From the NCBI GenBank assembly GCA_965225625.1, contig CBDDBH010000032.1:1-64000 (forward strand): a stretch of DNA of 64,000 bases, written 5' to 3'. The notes beneath the pieces are model-generated. The model had not been told where the DNA came from. It searched no databases and saw only the letters and a program-made list of their open reading frames with translations. Below, in pieces: positions 43,025 to 51,081 of this stretch. Source of the DNA: CBDDBH01 sp965225625 (lineage in GTDB: Bacteria; Pseudomonadota; Gammaproteobacteria; JADZEE01). The position numbers and the translations under genes are program-made. Each line of letters starts with the position of its first letter. Within the stretch, counting starts at the first letter, position 1.

Positions 43025-44446
43025 ATGAGACGAGCTTCGATACTTGCTATTTTCATTCTCTGTGTAGTGCCGCCTTTAGCTTTTTCTCAAGCTAATCAAC
43101 CGAACATCGTGTTTATTTTTATGGACAACTTCGGTTGGGGTGAGCTTGGCGCCTACGGTGGTGGGATCCTCAGAGGCGCTGCAACGCCGAGGATTGACTC
43201 GCTGGCTGATGACGGATTGAAGCTCCTGAATTTCAATGTCGAGGCGCAATGCACTCCCAGCCGCGCTGCCTTGATGACCGGACGCTACGCCATACGCACG
43301 GGCGCTGTAGAAGTGCCGATGGGGGTTGGTGAATACGGACTCACCCAATGGGAATACACGATCGCCGAGATGCTGTCGGACGCGGGCTACACGACGGGCA
43401 TGTTCGGGAAATGGCACCTTGGTGATTCTCCCGGGCGTTACCCAACCGATCAGGGTTTTGATGAGTGGTTTGGAATTCCAAATTCATCCGATGAGAGCAT
43501 GTGGCCGGATAATGATTTGTTCCGGCCGGACGTTCATCCTTTAGTCAAGAACGCATCGGTGATGCAAGCTAAAGCTTCGCAAACACCGAAAGAGCTTGGC
43601 GTCTATGACGGTGCAAGGCGCAGGACGATTGATCGCGAAATTACTGATCGCGCCATTGATTTCATGAAGCGAAAAAAATCCGCGTCCAAACCTTTCTTTC
43701 TTTACGTGCCTTACACCCAGACGCACTGGCCGGTTGAACCGCATCCCGACTACAAGGGCAAGACGCAAAACGGTCGCTTTGCCGACGTGCTCGCGCAGAC
43801 CGATGCCTATGTCGGAGAGTTGCTTGACGCTGTTGACGATCTGCAGATTAGAGAAAACACGCTTTTCATTTTCACCGCGGATAACGGGCCGGAGGGGCTG
43901 ATCCCTCACCAGGGTTTCGGCGGTCCCTGGCGCGGAACCTATTTCACCGGACTCGAAGGCTCTCTGCGCGTGCCTTTCCTGGCTCGCTGGCCGGGCAACA
44001 TACCGGCGAAACGCGTATCGAATCAGATGGTCCACGAGATCGATATGTTCGCCACTCTTGCCGCGATAGCCGGAGGTAAAGTGCCCGACGACCGGTGGAT
44101 CGACAGTGTTGATCAAGGCGATTTCTTTCGCGGTAAAACCGAGGCATCCAATCGCGAATCAATTGTTATCTACCTTGGCCGCGAAGTCTTCGGCGTTAAG
44201 TGGCGCGATTGGAAAATGATGTTTAAGGAGCTCACCAACATTGCGGGCGCTCCGGTGAGAGCTTATGGGGTGCCGCTTTTCTACAATCTGCTGCTGGATC
44301 CAAAGGAAGAACATCCAATGTTATATGCGCCGGAAAACTTCTGGGTGCGGTATCCGGCCAGTCAGGTACTGGCCGAACATCGACAATCGCTTCGACACGA
44401 GCCGGCGATTCCATCGGGTACTTTGGACCCATATAAACCCAATTGA
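43025..44446 (+). CDS. Exported sulfatase (arylsulfatase type)
   Basis: 473 aa with signal peptide (ASILAIFILCVVPPLAFSQA). NIVFIFMDNFGWGELGAYGG supplies metal ligands. The formylglycine motif is FNVEAQCTPSRAALMTGRYA (C-x-P-S-R). GMFGKWHLGDSPGRYPTDQG, FFLYVPYTQTHWPVEPHPDY and LFIFTADNGPEGLIPHQGFG give further active-site residues. Hydrolyses sulfate esters in the periplasm after Cys is converted to formylglycine. The motif calls for a formylglycine-generating enzyme or anaerobic maturase, which is not in the window. An MFS gene follows immediately (GTG 3 bp after the stop). Confidence 0.95.
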   Translation: MRRASILAIFILCVVPPLAFSQANQPNIVFIFMDNFGWGELGAYGGGILRGAATPRIDSLADDGLKLLNFNVEAQCTPSRAALMTGRYAIRTGAVEVPMGVGEYGLTQWEYTIAEMLSDAGYTTGMFGKWHLGDSPGRYPTDQGFDEWFGIPNSSDESMWPDNDLFRPDVHPLVKNASVMQAKASQTPKELGVYDGARRRTIDREITDRAIDFMKRKKSASKPFFLYVPYTQTHWPVEPHPDYKGKTQNGRFADVLAQTDAYVGELLDAVDDLQIRENTLFIFTADNGPEGLIPHQGFGGPWRGTYFTGLEGSLRVPFLARWPGNIPAKRVSNQMVHEIDMFATLAAIAGGKVPDDRWIDSVDQGDFFRGKTEASNRESIVIYLGREVFGVKWRDWKMMFKELTNIAGAPVRAYGVPLFYNLLLDPKEEHPMLYAPENFWVRYPASQVLAEHRQSLRHEPAIPSGTLDPYKPN

Positions 44447-44449
44447 CAA

Positions 44450-45604
44450 GTGGCAACATCCGTTTGTGAAGTCTACGACCCAAACGCACGGCGAAGTATT
44501 GCGGCTTATCTGGTTACCGCCGCCGTTGCGCCCTTGATGGTGTTCATCGGACCCATCATCGTAGGTGCTTACGTTGATGTTCTCGGGTTTTCGGAGCAGC
44601 GAGCCGCGCAAGTTTATTCCGCCGACATGGCGGGTGCGGCCCTGGGCGGCATCTTGGTATTTTTCGTACTCCGCATGCTCAACTGGCGAAACATAGTTCG
44701 CGCAGGGTTTCTTCTATTTATCAGCGGCAATCTCGTATCTATCGCCGCCGAGAGCATATCTACATTCGTCGTCATCCGATTAGTGGCCGGCACCGGTGCC
44801 GGCATGCTCATCTCCATGACAGTGGTATCGATTGGACTGACCCGGAGCCCGGATCGGATTTACGGATTATGGGGAGGGTGCCAATTCACCTTAGCCGCAT
44901 TGGTTGTTGCAGTCTTGCCGCGGCTTATTACGACTTATGGTCTGACGGCACCATTCCTTATCCTGGCTGGATTGGGTATCGCTATTTTTTGGGCGTCTTA
45001 CTTTTTCCCCAATGGCGGCGAAGCTAAAGCTGGCGGTTCGCCGCTCGCAGGAACACGGCATGGAACCATACTCGGCGTAATTGGCCTGGTCGGTTATTTC
45101 GTATTCTTTCTCGGCCAGGCTGCTGTATGGCCATTCGGCGAACGAATGGGTATCGCCGCTGGTCTCGCCGCCGCGGACATCGGCAATGCGGTGGCCGCGT
45201 CGCTAATTGGAGCGATCGGCGGATCTCTGCTTGCTGCAGCTATCGGCAACGCGTTCGGCCGTATCGTGCCTTTGCTTGGGACAATGGCGGTCTCAAGCGT
45301 TGGCGCGCTCATCATCGCCACCGAGCCGTCACTAGTACTTTTTACAATCGGACTTTGCATATTCAACTTTTCATGGAATTTCTGCATTCCATATCTGAAC
45401 GCGATCATCGCAAACCTGGATCAAGGCGGACGGCTCCTAGCCGCCGCAGGCATTGTCCTAACGGCAAGCTCCAGCGCCGGACCCGCAATCGGTTCTTTGA
45501 TATTGGTCGAAGGAAACGGCTACGCACCACTTCTATGGTTATTACTGCTGTCCCTGCCGTTGGGATTTATCGTGCTTTACCCGGCTGCGCGTGCCCGCAA
45601 CTAA
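44450..45604 (+). CDS. MFS transporter
   Basis: 384 aa from GTG 44450, coupled to the sulfatase gene. About 12 helices: LMVFIGPIIVGAYVDVLGFS, FVVIRLVAGTGAGMLISMTV, and a second half beginning GTILGVIGLVGYFVFFLGQA. Layout resembles the MFS protein at 25839-27056. The tight linkage suggests uptake or export of the sulfatase substrate or product, an inference from position. Confidence 0.88.
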   Translation: MATSVCEVYDPNARRSIAAYLVTAAVAPLMVFIGPIIVGAYVDVLGFSEQRAAQVYSADMAGAALGGILVFFVLRMLNWRNIVRAGFLLFISGNLVSIAAESISTFVVIRLVAGTGAGMLISMTVVSIGLTRSPDRIYGLWGGCQFTLAALVVAVLPRLITTYGLTAPFLILAGLGIAIFWASYFFPNGGEAKAGGSPLAGTRHGTILGVIGLVGYFVFFLGQAAVWPFGERMGIAAGLAAADIGNAVAASLIGAIGGSLLAAAIGNAFGRIVPLLGTMAVSSVGALIIATEPSLVLFTIGLCIFNFSWNFCIPYLNAIIANLDQGGRLLAAAGIVLTASSSAGPAIGSLILVEGNGYAPLLWLLLLSLPLGFIVLYPAARARN

Positions 45605-45639
45605 GCTACCCCGCTGATACGCCGGTGGTGGCTGAAACT

Positions 45640-45725
45640 GGGGTCAGTGACAACTTTGTTAATGATATAGATGGGCCCAACGGTGAACAGCAACCGGAAG
45701 AACGCAAAACTTGTATCTGACCTCA
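45640..45725. repeat. REP-like inverted pair
   Basis: TGGGGTCAGTGACAA at about 45639 and TTGTATCTGACCTCA at about 45711 form an imperfect inverted pair 55 bp apart, of the same type as at 53384-53488. It lies between the MFS gene and the NYN gene. Confidence 0.55.
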
Positions 45726-45838
45726 CTTTTGCGCCATCACGTTGTCATGCGGTAAACCCCTCTGCAAACACCCGCCAGCGCGGATACAATCCTTTAACGG
45801 CTCGGATTGAGTTTCCTAACCTTTGAGAGCGCAGGCGT

Positions 45839-46639
45839 ATGGCCGACAGACCCAAAACCCAGAATATGGCGCTGTTCTGCGATTTCGAGAACGTCGCCCT
45901 CGGCGTTCGCGACGCGAAGTACGCCGATTTCGACATGCAAAAGGTACTTGAGCGACTCCTTCTCAAGGGCAACATCGTGGTGCGCAAAGCCTACTGTGAC
46001 TGGGGCCGCTATAGTGAATTCAAGGCTGCAATCCACGCGGCCGCCTTCGAACTTATTGATATCCCCCACGTACGCATGTCGGGCAAGAACTCGGCAGACA
46101 TCCGTATGGTGGTCGACGCCCTGGACCTGTGCTACACAAAGTCCCACGTCGACGCATTCGTGATCATCAGCGGCGACTCGGATTTCTCACCATTGGTCAG
46201 CAAACTGCGGGAGAACAACAAAACCGTCATCGGCATCGGCGTGAAGAACTCCTCCTCCGATCTGCTCATTGCAAATTGCGACGAGTTCATCTTTTACGAC
46301 GACCTCGTCGGGGGCGGCGAGAGAAAGCCGCGCAGACGCACAAAAAAAACGGGTAGAAAAAAGCAGGACGACGACGAGGCCGGCATGCAGCAAGCCCTGG
46401 ATACTGTGATGGAGACCGTCGCCGATCTCATCAAGGAGCGCGGCGAGGAAGAACACGTGTGGGGTTCCATGGTTAAGCAGGCTACCAAACGCCGCAAGCC
46501 CGGTTTCAACGAAAGCGCTCACGGATTCCGCTCCTTCAGTGAACTGCTGGAAGAAGCGCAGGCACGCAAGCTGCTCACGCTCGAGTACGACGAGAAATCC
46601 GGGGGTTACCGGATCAAGAACTACGCGAACACCGATTGA
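45839..46639 (+). CDS. NYN-domain RNase-like protein with C-terminal OST-HTH/LOTUS domain
   Basis: 266 aa. The N-terminal PIN-like NYN domain (LabA/DUF88) has its acidic residues in MALFCDFENVALGVRDAKYA, VRMSGKNSADIRMVVDALDL and AFVIISGDSDFSPLVSKLRE. A basic linker (KPRRRTKKTGRKK) leads to a LOTUS-like domain (VWGSMVKQATKRRKPGFNES, FRSFSELLEEAQARKLLTLE). Expected role: metal-dependent RNA cleavage or binding in the cytosol. Full length and intact; a stand-alone gene with a GAGAGCGCAGGCGT region before the ATG. Confidence 0.92.
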   Translation: MADRPKTQNMALFCDFENVALGVRDAKYADFDMQKVLERLLLKGNIVVRKAYCDWGRYSEFKAAIHAAAFELIDIPHVRMSGKNSADIRMVVDALDLCYTKSHVDAFVIISGDSDFSPLVSKLRENNKTVIGIGVKNSSSDLLIANCDEFIFYDDLVGGGERKPRRRTKKTGRKKQDDDEAGMQQALDTVMETVADLIKERGEEEHVWGSMVKQATKRRKPGFNESAHGFRSFSELLEEAQARKLLTLEYDEKSGGYRIKNYANTD

Positions 46640-46869
46640 GGCGAGCGCTCCGGTCAACACCTGCAAGGTTCGGGTGAGGCCGGCTCCGTACGTGACCCTT
46701 CGGCGTCACACCAGGGTGTAGGGAAAGATCGGGCGGGCAAACTAGAGTCACAGAAAATTACTTGGCGACGTCTCATGCGGATTGCATGCGCCGGACAATA
46801 TCAGCGTGCTATTGGCAAACCCAACGATACGGAAGATTTATCCCGAAGCTACGTCTGCGATGATTGGAG

Positions 46870-47958
46870 ATGCGATTGGAAAATAAAGAACTGTTGCTGG
46901 TCGGCAGTGTTCCTCTGGATACGGCTGAGGACGTTATCCAGGCATTCGGCCCATCACTGGGCTCGTATCTTTCTTGTATCCCGGATGGTGAGGTTGGTGA
47001 TAGGCGTTGGTGGGTGCTTCGGCTGTCGCATCAAGTATTCAATGGACATCCCGAGCTTGAGATACTGAAACGTCCGCCACCTGAAAACGGGGTCGAGCGG
47101 CTTGTGCCCCGAGATCGAAGCGAGATGTGGCAGTTTAAAGTGCGCGATGGCATCCCCGCAGTGCAATTCGGCGATCCGGGCTGGCGGTTGGGCTTTGCCA
47201 GGGACGCTGTTAATTCCTATTTTGTCTTTCGCAAGCTGCGCGCAGAAGGGATCTTTCCCAAGCATCTACGCTTTCAAATATCTTTGCCGCTGGTGAATAG
47301 TGTGGTGAGCAAATTCACCTTTCCGGTGGAAGGCGATTTAGAGCGGGTACGCCCAGGCTACGAGGCGGCCGTCAGCGCCGAAATTCAAAATATTATAAAG
47401 AGGATCCCGGCAGAGGATTTGGCACTGCAGTGGGATTGCTCAATGCAGATAACGGACATTTACGGCGGATTTCCTGAATTACCACAGGACGGCGCACTCG
47501 AGCGCAATGTAGGTCAAATAGCGAGGTTATCGAAAGACGTACCACAAGAGGTAATGCTTGGGTTTCATTTTTGCTTTGGTACTTTCGGAGGCTGGCCAAG
47601 ATTTTCTCCCGACGATCTCGGCGCTGCTGTGGATCTTGCCAATGCGGCGGTATCGGTAGCCGGCAGGCGTATCGATTGGGTTAATATCCCGGTGCTTGAT
47701 CGCAGTGATGACGAGTTTTATCAGCCACTGGAGAAGCTGAGGTTGCGAGATTCGCGAATATTCCTTGGCGCAATTCACAACATGGATCGCTTCTCGGATC
47801 GACTTAAAACGGCAAAGAAGTACCTTCCCAAATTTGGCCTGTCCGCGTATTGCGGTTTTGGACGTCTTTCTCCTGAGGAATTGCCAGGTATTATCGACGC
47901 TCATCTTCAGGCCGTGAAAGTGGGTCGCGAGATCGGGGTATTGGACGCCGGCGCGTGA
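46870..47958 (+). CDS. MetE-like (UROD/MetE-superfamily) protein, paralogue 3
   Basis: 362 aa from ATG 46870. ELLLVGSVPLDTAEDVIQAF, CIPDGEVGDRRWWVLRLSHQ, DLALQWDCSMQITDIYGGFP, MLGFHFCFGTFGGWPRFSPD and FGLSAYCGFGRLSPEELPGI. The third member in 10 kb, with the same H-x-C and C-G-F-G-R residues. It is closer to paralogue 2 than to paralogue 1 by eye (GSVPL, PDGEVGDRR). A monocistronic gene; weak ribosome-binding site (GATTGGAG). Substrate unknown. Confidence 0.85.
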   Translation: MRLENKELLLVGSVPLDTAEDVIQAFGPSLGSYLSCIPDGEVGDRRWWVLRLSHQVFNGHPELEILKRPPPENGVERLVPRDRSEMWQFKVRDGIPAVQFGDPGWRLGFARDAVNSYFVFRKLRAEGIFPKHLRFQISLPLVNSVVSKFTFPVEGDLERVRPGYEAAVSAEIQNIIKRIPAEDLALQWDCSMQITDIYGGFPELPQDGALERNVGQIARLSKDVPQEVMLGFHFCFGTFGGWPRFSPDDLGAAVDLANAAVSVAGRRIDWVNIPVLDRSDDEFYQPLEKLRLRDSRIFLGAIHNMDRFSDRLKTAKKYLPKFGLSAYCGFGRLSPEELPGIIDAHLQAVKVGREIGVLDAGA

Positions 47959-48089
47959 AGTTTGAGCTTCGGCCCGCCGACTAAAATAGCGGGTGCTTGG
48001 ATTACGGGCAAATGTGAAACTTCTTGAGACGCAAAAGTGGCGGCGGCGTGCTCTCGATCATAAGTCGCAAGTAGGGGAAAACCTGGAAA

Positions 48090-49643
48090 ATGACTGACGG
48101 CACATCTGTTCTACCCTCACGCTTTGCCTTCCAATTGCTCGCGGAACTGTTTCAGAAGCAGCCGCCGGAAAATCATTTTGTCTCGCCGGTGGGAATCGCG
48201 CTGGCGCTTACACTGCTGCTGGAGGGAGCCGGCGGTGATACCCGAGCGGCGGTGAACCAGGCCCTGAGGTTTACGGATGGCGATCCGGAGAACAGCGGCC
48301 AACGCGCCGAGGAACTCCGGCTGCTCCTTCGTTCTCACGTCGAGGGTATCGAGACACGCGCTGCCTGTTCGCTTTGGTCACGGTCGGATCTGCCATTGTC
48401 GAAACCTTTCACAGACCAGGCGCGGCAGCGTCAGATAGCCGACCTTGGGGTGCTTTCTGAGGGATCTGAGGGCGCGATAAACCGCTGGGTATCCGATTAC
48501 ACGAAGGGCCGCATCAAACAGGTCGTAAGTGCTGAGAACATCAACGAAGACACCTGTCTGCTGCTGCTCAGCGCGATCTATTTCAAAGGGATCTGGTCGG
48601 AACAGTTCGATAAATCTTTAACCAAGCCGGCACCTTTCTACTTGACGGCGGAAACCTGTATCGATCACCCGATGATGCGGTTGGAATCGTCCTGGGCCTA
48701 CCATTGAAGCGACAAATTTGAAGTTGTTGGTCTGCCCTACGGCGACGGCTCAATCAGCATGTTCGTGCTGCTTCCAGCGCTCGATTCAAATCTCTCCGCT
48801 TTGGTTTCTGCAATCGCGGAAACGGGTGGCGATGAGTGGGCTGAGCGGCTAGAGACTCGGGAGCTCTATTTGCATCTGCCGCGCTTCGAACTAGCCGATG
48901 AGGTGGATCTTGAGGATGCGCTGTCGAAGATGGGAATGGCGATCGCCTTTGACAGAGCGCGCGCCGACTTTAGCTCTATGTTCGCCGAACCACCGCCGCT
49001 ACCCGTGTGCATTGATCGGGTGAAGCACAAAACCTGGGTGGTGGTGAACGAGGAAGGCACCGAAGCGGCTGCAGTTACCGAGATTTCGATGGATTTGAGC
49101 GATGATGGTGATCCGCCGAGCCTGGTCGTGGACCGGCCTTTCCTGTTCTTGATCCGCGACAACGGCTCCGGCGCCATTCTGTTCACCGGGACGGTCACAG
49201 ACCCTTCCAACGGTGCCGCGACCGCCAGAAAGCTGGCGCGAGCTCAATCAAGCCAGGTGCGGACGGAGGACGATACGCCTAATCGCGATGGGATAATCGA
49301 GAAATTTCGGGATCTCCTTGTTACAAGGGTTTTTCGTCCTGCCGCGGGCGCTCGCGCGGACGAGGTACGATTTGAAAGGTCGGAAAAAGAGTTTTCCATT
49401 AGCTATCGGGTTGGAGAAGATGTGACCAGGGCGATGCATCCTCCCGTAACAATGTGGTCTGAAATAATCACAGCCATGAGAAGGACAGCCAACCTACCCG
49501 ACGAACCTTCAGGCGAAGATGAAATTGGTTCTTTGTCGCTGACAGGATCTGACGGGGACAAAATCACGTATCGCACCTACGAATCTTCCGACGATCCCCA
49601 TCCGCACGACGGTCAAACGATTGTACTAATACGAATTGACTGA
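48090..49643 (+). pseudogene. Serpin with extra C-terminal domain, interrupted by TGA
   Basis: One frame of 518 codons with a single TGA (48705-48707). Before it: FAFQLLAELFQKQPPENHFV, LLLLSAIYFKGIWSEQFDKS (typical serpin strands). After it: SDKFEVVGLPYGDGSISMFV, VVVNEEGTEAAAVTEISMDL (the reactive-loop hinge with small residues, as in inhibitory serpins) and VDRPFLFLIRDNGSGAILFT. After residue 385 an unusual domain of about 130 aa follows (ARADEVRFERSEKEFSISYR, MWSEIITAMRRTANLP), reminiscent of the N-terminal subdomain of GspE/PilB ATPases. No signal peptide, so cytosolic if made. The TGA sits in a surface turn where Glu or Gly is usual. Confidence 0.85.
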
Positions 49644-49767
49644 CAACGCCGGTCCAAAGAAACACTGGAGTCAGATACCCGCGCGTCTTTTCGCGCAGTC
49701 CTCGCCCCATGAGAGGGGAACAGGCAATAACGGGCGTGGTTTAGTGCCCGACCTTAGCGAGCAGCAA

Positions 49768-51036
49768 TCATAGCTTTACTCTTAGGCGGCGAAGGTTCAA
49801 GTCAGTCTTTAGTGGGCCATTGAAGCACAGGTGCTTTGCATCGTCGCTGAAATAGGCGGGACTACTTTCTGCATAGTACGGATTTTTGGCGGTACTGATC
49901 GTTGCTTGTAAGTCACCGCTTTTAACGGCTTCATTGAAGAGTGCAATCTTGGCATTCAGGTCAAAGAATCGCGCAGCATATCGGTGATATGTCGCACCGA
50001 CGGATTTGTTTAGAACAGATCCGGCAAAATTTCTAATCACGGCGCCATCACTGTCCGAATGGGCAGTATCAAACATTGCGACGCTGGCAAACCTCTGTTG
50101 CTCCAATTTCATATGCTTGGCCGGCAGGTCGTATAGAGGAAAGATGTCGTTAATACTCATATTCGGTTTAAACGCCGCTCTTACAATCCAACCTGGCATG
50201 TTGCCACCGGATCGCCAAAACTCTGGATGCTTATCCATGTGCTTATAATTCTCATAAATCATGGCAAGTTCGCGCGCCATGGGAATATCGAAATTGCGTT
50301 CGTCTATTGATATCGGTGCCAGGGGTTGGTTGCTGTTGTAGTTATTAGTTAACAGCAATGCGGACAGCACATCGATGTTTTCTGAAATCAGCATCAAACA
50401 AATGAGCTTTCCGATCACCGTATCAGCTTGCTTCAGGTGATTACGCAAGCTCGATAGATTGCCCATGAGTATGCCGATAGCCTCCTCCACGCGAGAGTCT
50501 CTCGCCGCATCGATAGCTGTTAACACCTCAATGCGATTTCCCTTTGTAAGGTACACCCCGGCGGGCAAGGGTTCCTCCATCAATGCTCTGGTTAATGTCC
50601 GGTAGTCATTCAGGCTTAGGAAGGTGCGATACCGATTTAACAGTATGCCGTGTGTTTTTGTAATGAACTCGAGGTCAAAGTCAGCAGACAAGATATTGTC
50701 TAAACATTGGACTTGCGCGCCGCTGCAGAACATTTCTCCTTCTGGTAGTGGAAGCTTCTTTTCCTCCGGGTAGCTCTGAAAGCTGAATTTTTGCTTGTCT
50801 CTAATATACGTTTCTTCGCCTTGCTGTATGGACTGAAAAATTTGTTTGCCGGTATCGAGGGGATCTTCATCTGCGGCCGCAGAGATCCCCATCAGATAGA
50901 GAAAAGCGTTGCTATGCTCTGCAGGTACGGCCCGATTCAGAAAGTCCCGGGCGTTCGGGTCCAAATTATCGTCTATTTGTAGGGCCAGAATGGATAAAAC
51001 AATGATGACGGCGATGCTTATGGCTACTTTAATCAT
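49768..51036 (-). CDS. Hypothetical membrane-anchored protein
   Basis: 422 aa, not recognised. An N-terminal hydrophobic segment (KVAISIAVIIVLSILALQID) works as signal anchor. The rest is a mostly helical periplasmic domain with a Cys pair (EMFCSGAQVQCLDN) and no enzyme motif. Repeated helix-turn pieces (LTRALMEEPLPAGVYLTKGN, VIGKLICLMLISENIDVLSA) could form an all-helical binding scaffold. It lies 45 bp downstream of the kinase-SUMF1 gene on the same strand, so the two are probably cotranscribed and may function together. Confidence 0.7.
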   Translation of the reverse strand: MIKVAISIAVIIVLSILALQIDDNLDPNARDFLNRAVPAEHSNAFLYLMGISAAADEDPLDTGKQIFQSIQQGEETYIRDKQKFSFQSYPEEKKLPLPEGEMFCSGAQVQCLDNILSADFDLEFITKTHGILLNRYRTFLSLNDYRTLTRALMEEPLPAGVYLTKGNRIEVLTAIDAARDSRVEEAIGILMGNLSSLRNHLKQADTVIGKLICLMLISENIDVLSALLLTNNYNSNQPLAPISIDERNFDIPMARELAMIYENYKHMDKHPEFWRSGGNMPGWIVRAAFKPNMSINDIFPLYDLPAKHMKLEQQRFASVAMFDTAHSDSDGAVIRNFAGSVLNKSVGATYHRYAARFFDLNAKIALFNEAVKSGDLQATISTAKNPYYAESSPAYFSDDAKHLCFNGPLKTDLNLRRLRVKL

Positions 51037-51081
51037 GATTGCTCGGATTCCTAATCAACGACTAAGATAATTCCCAAAGGC

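Noticed and set aside
48705..48707. Selenocysteine in the serpin
   Set aside because: The position is a surface turn, not a redox Cys site, and no hairpin of SECIS type was evident directly after it.
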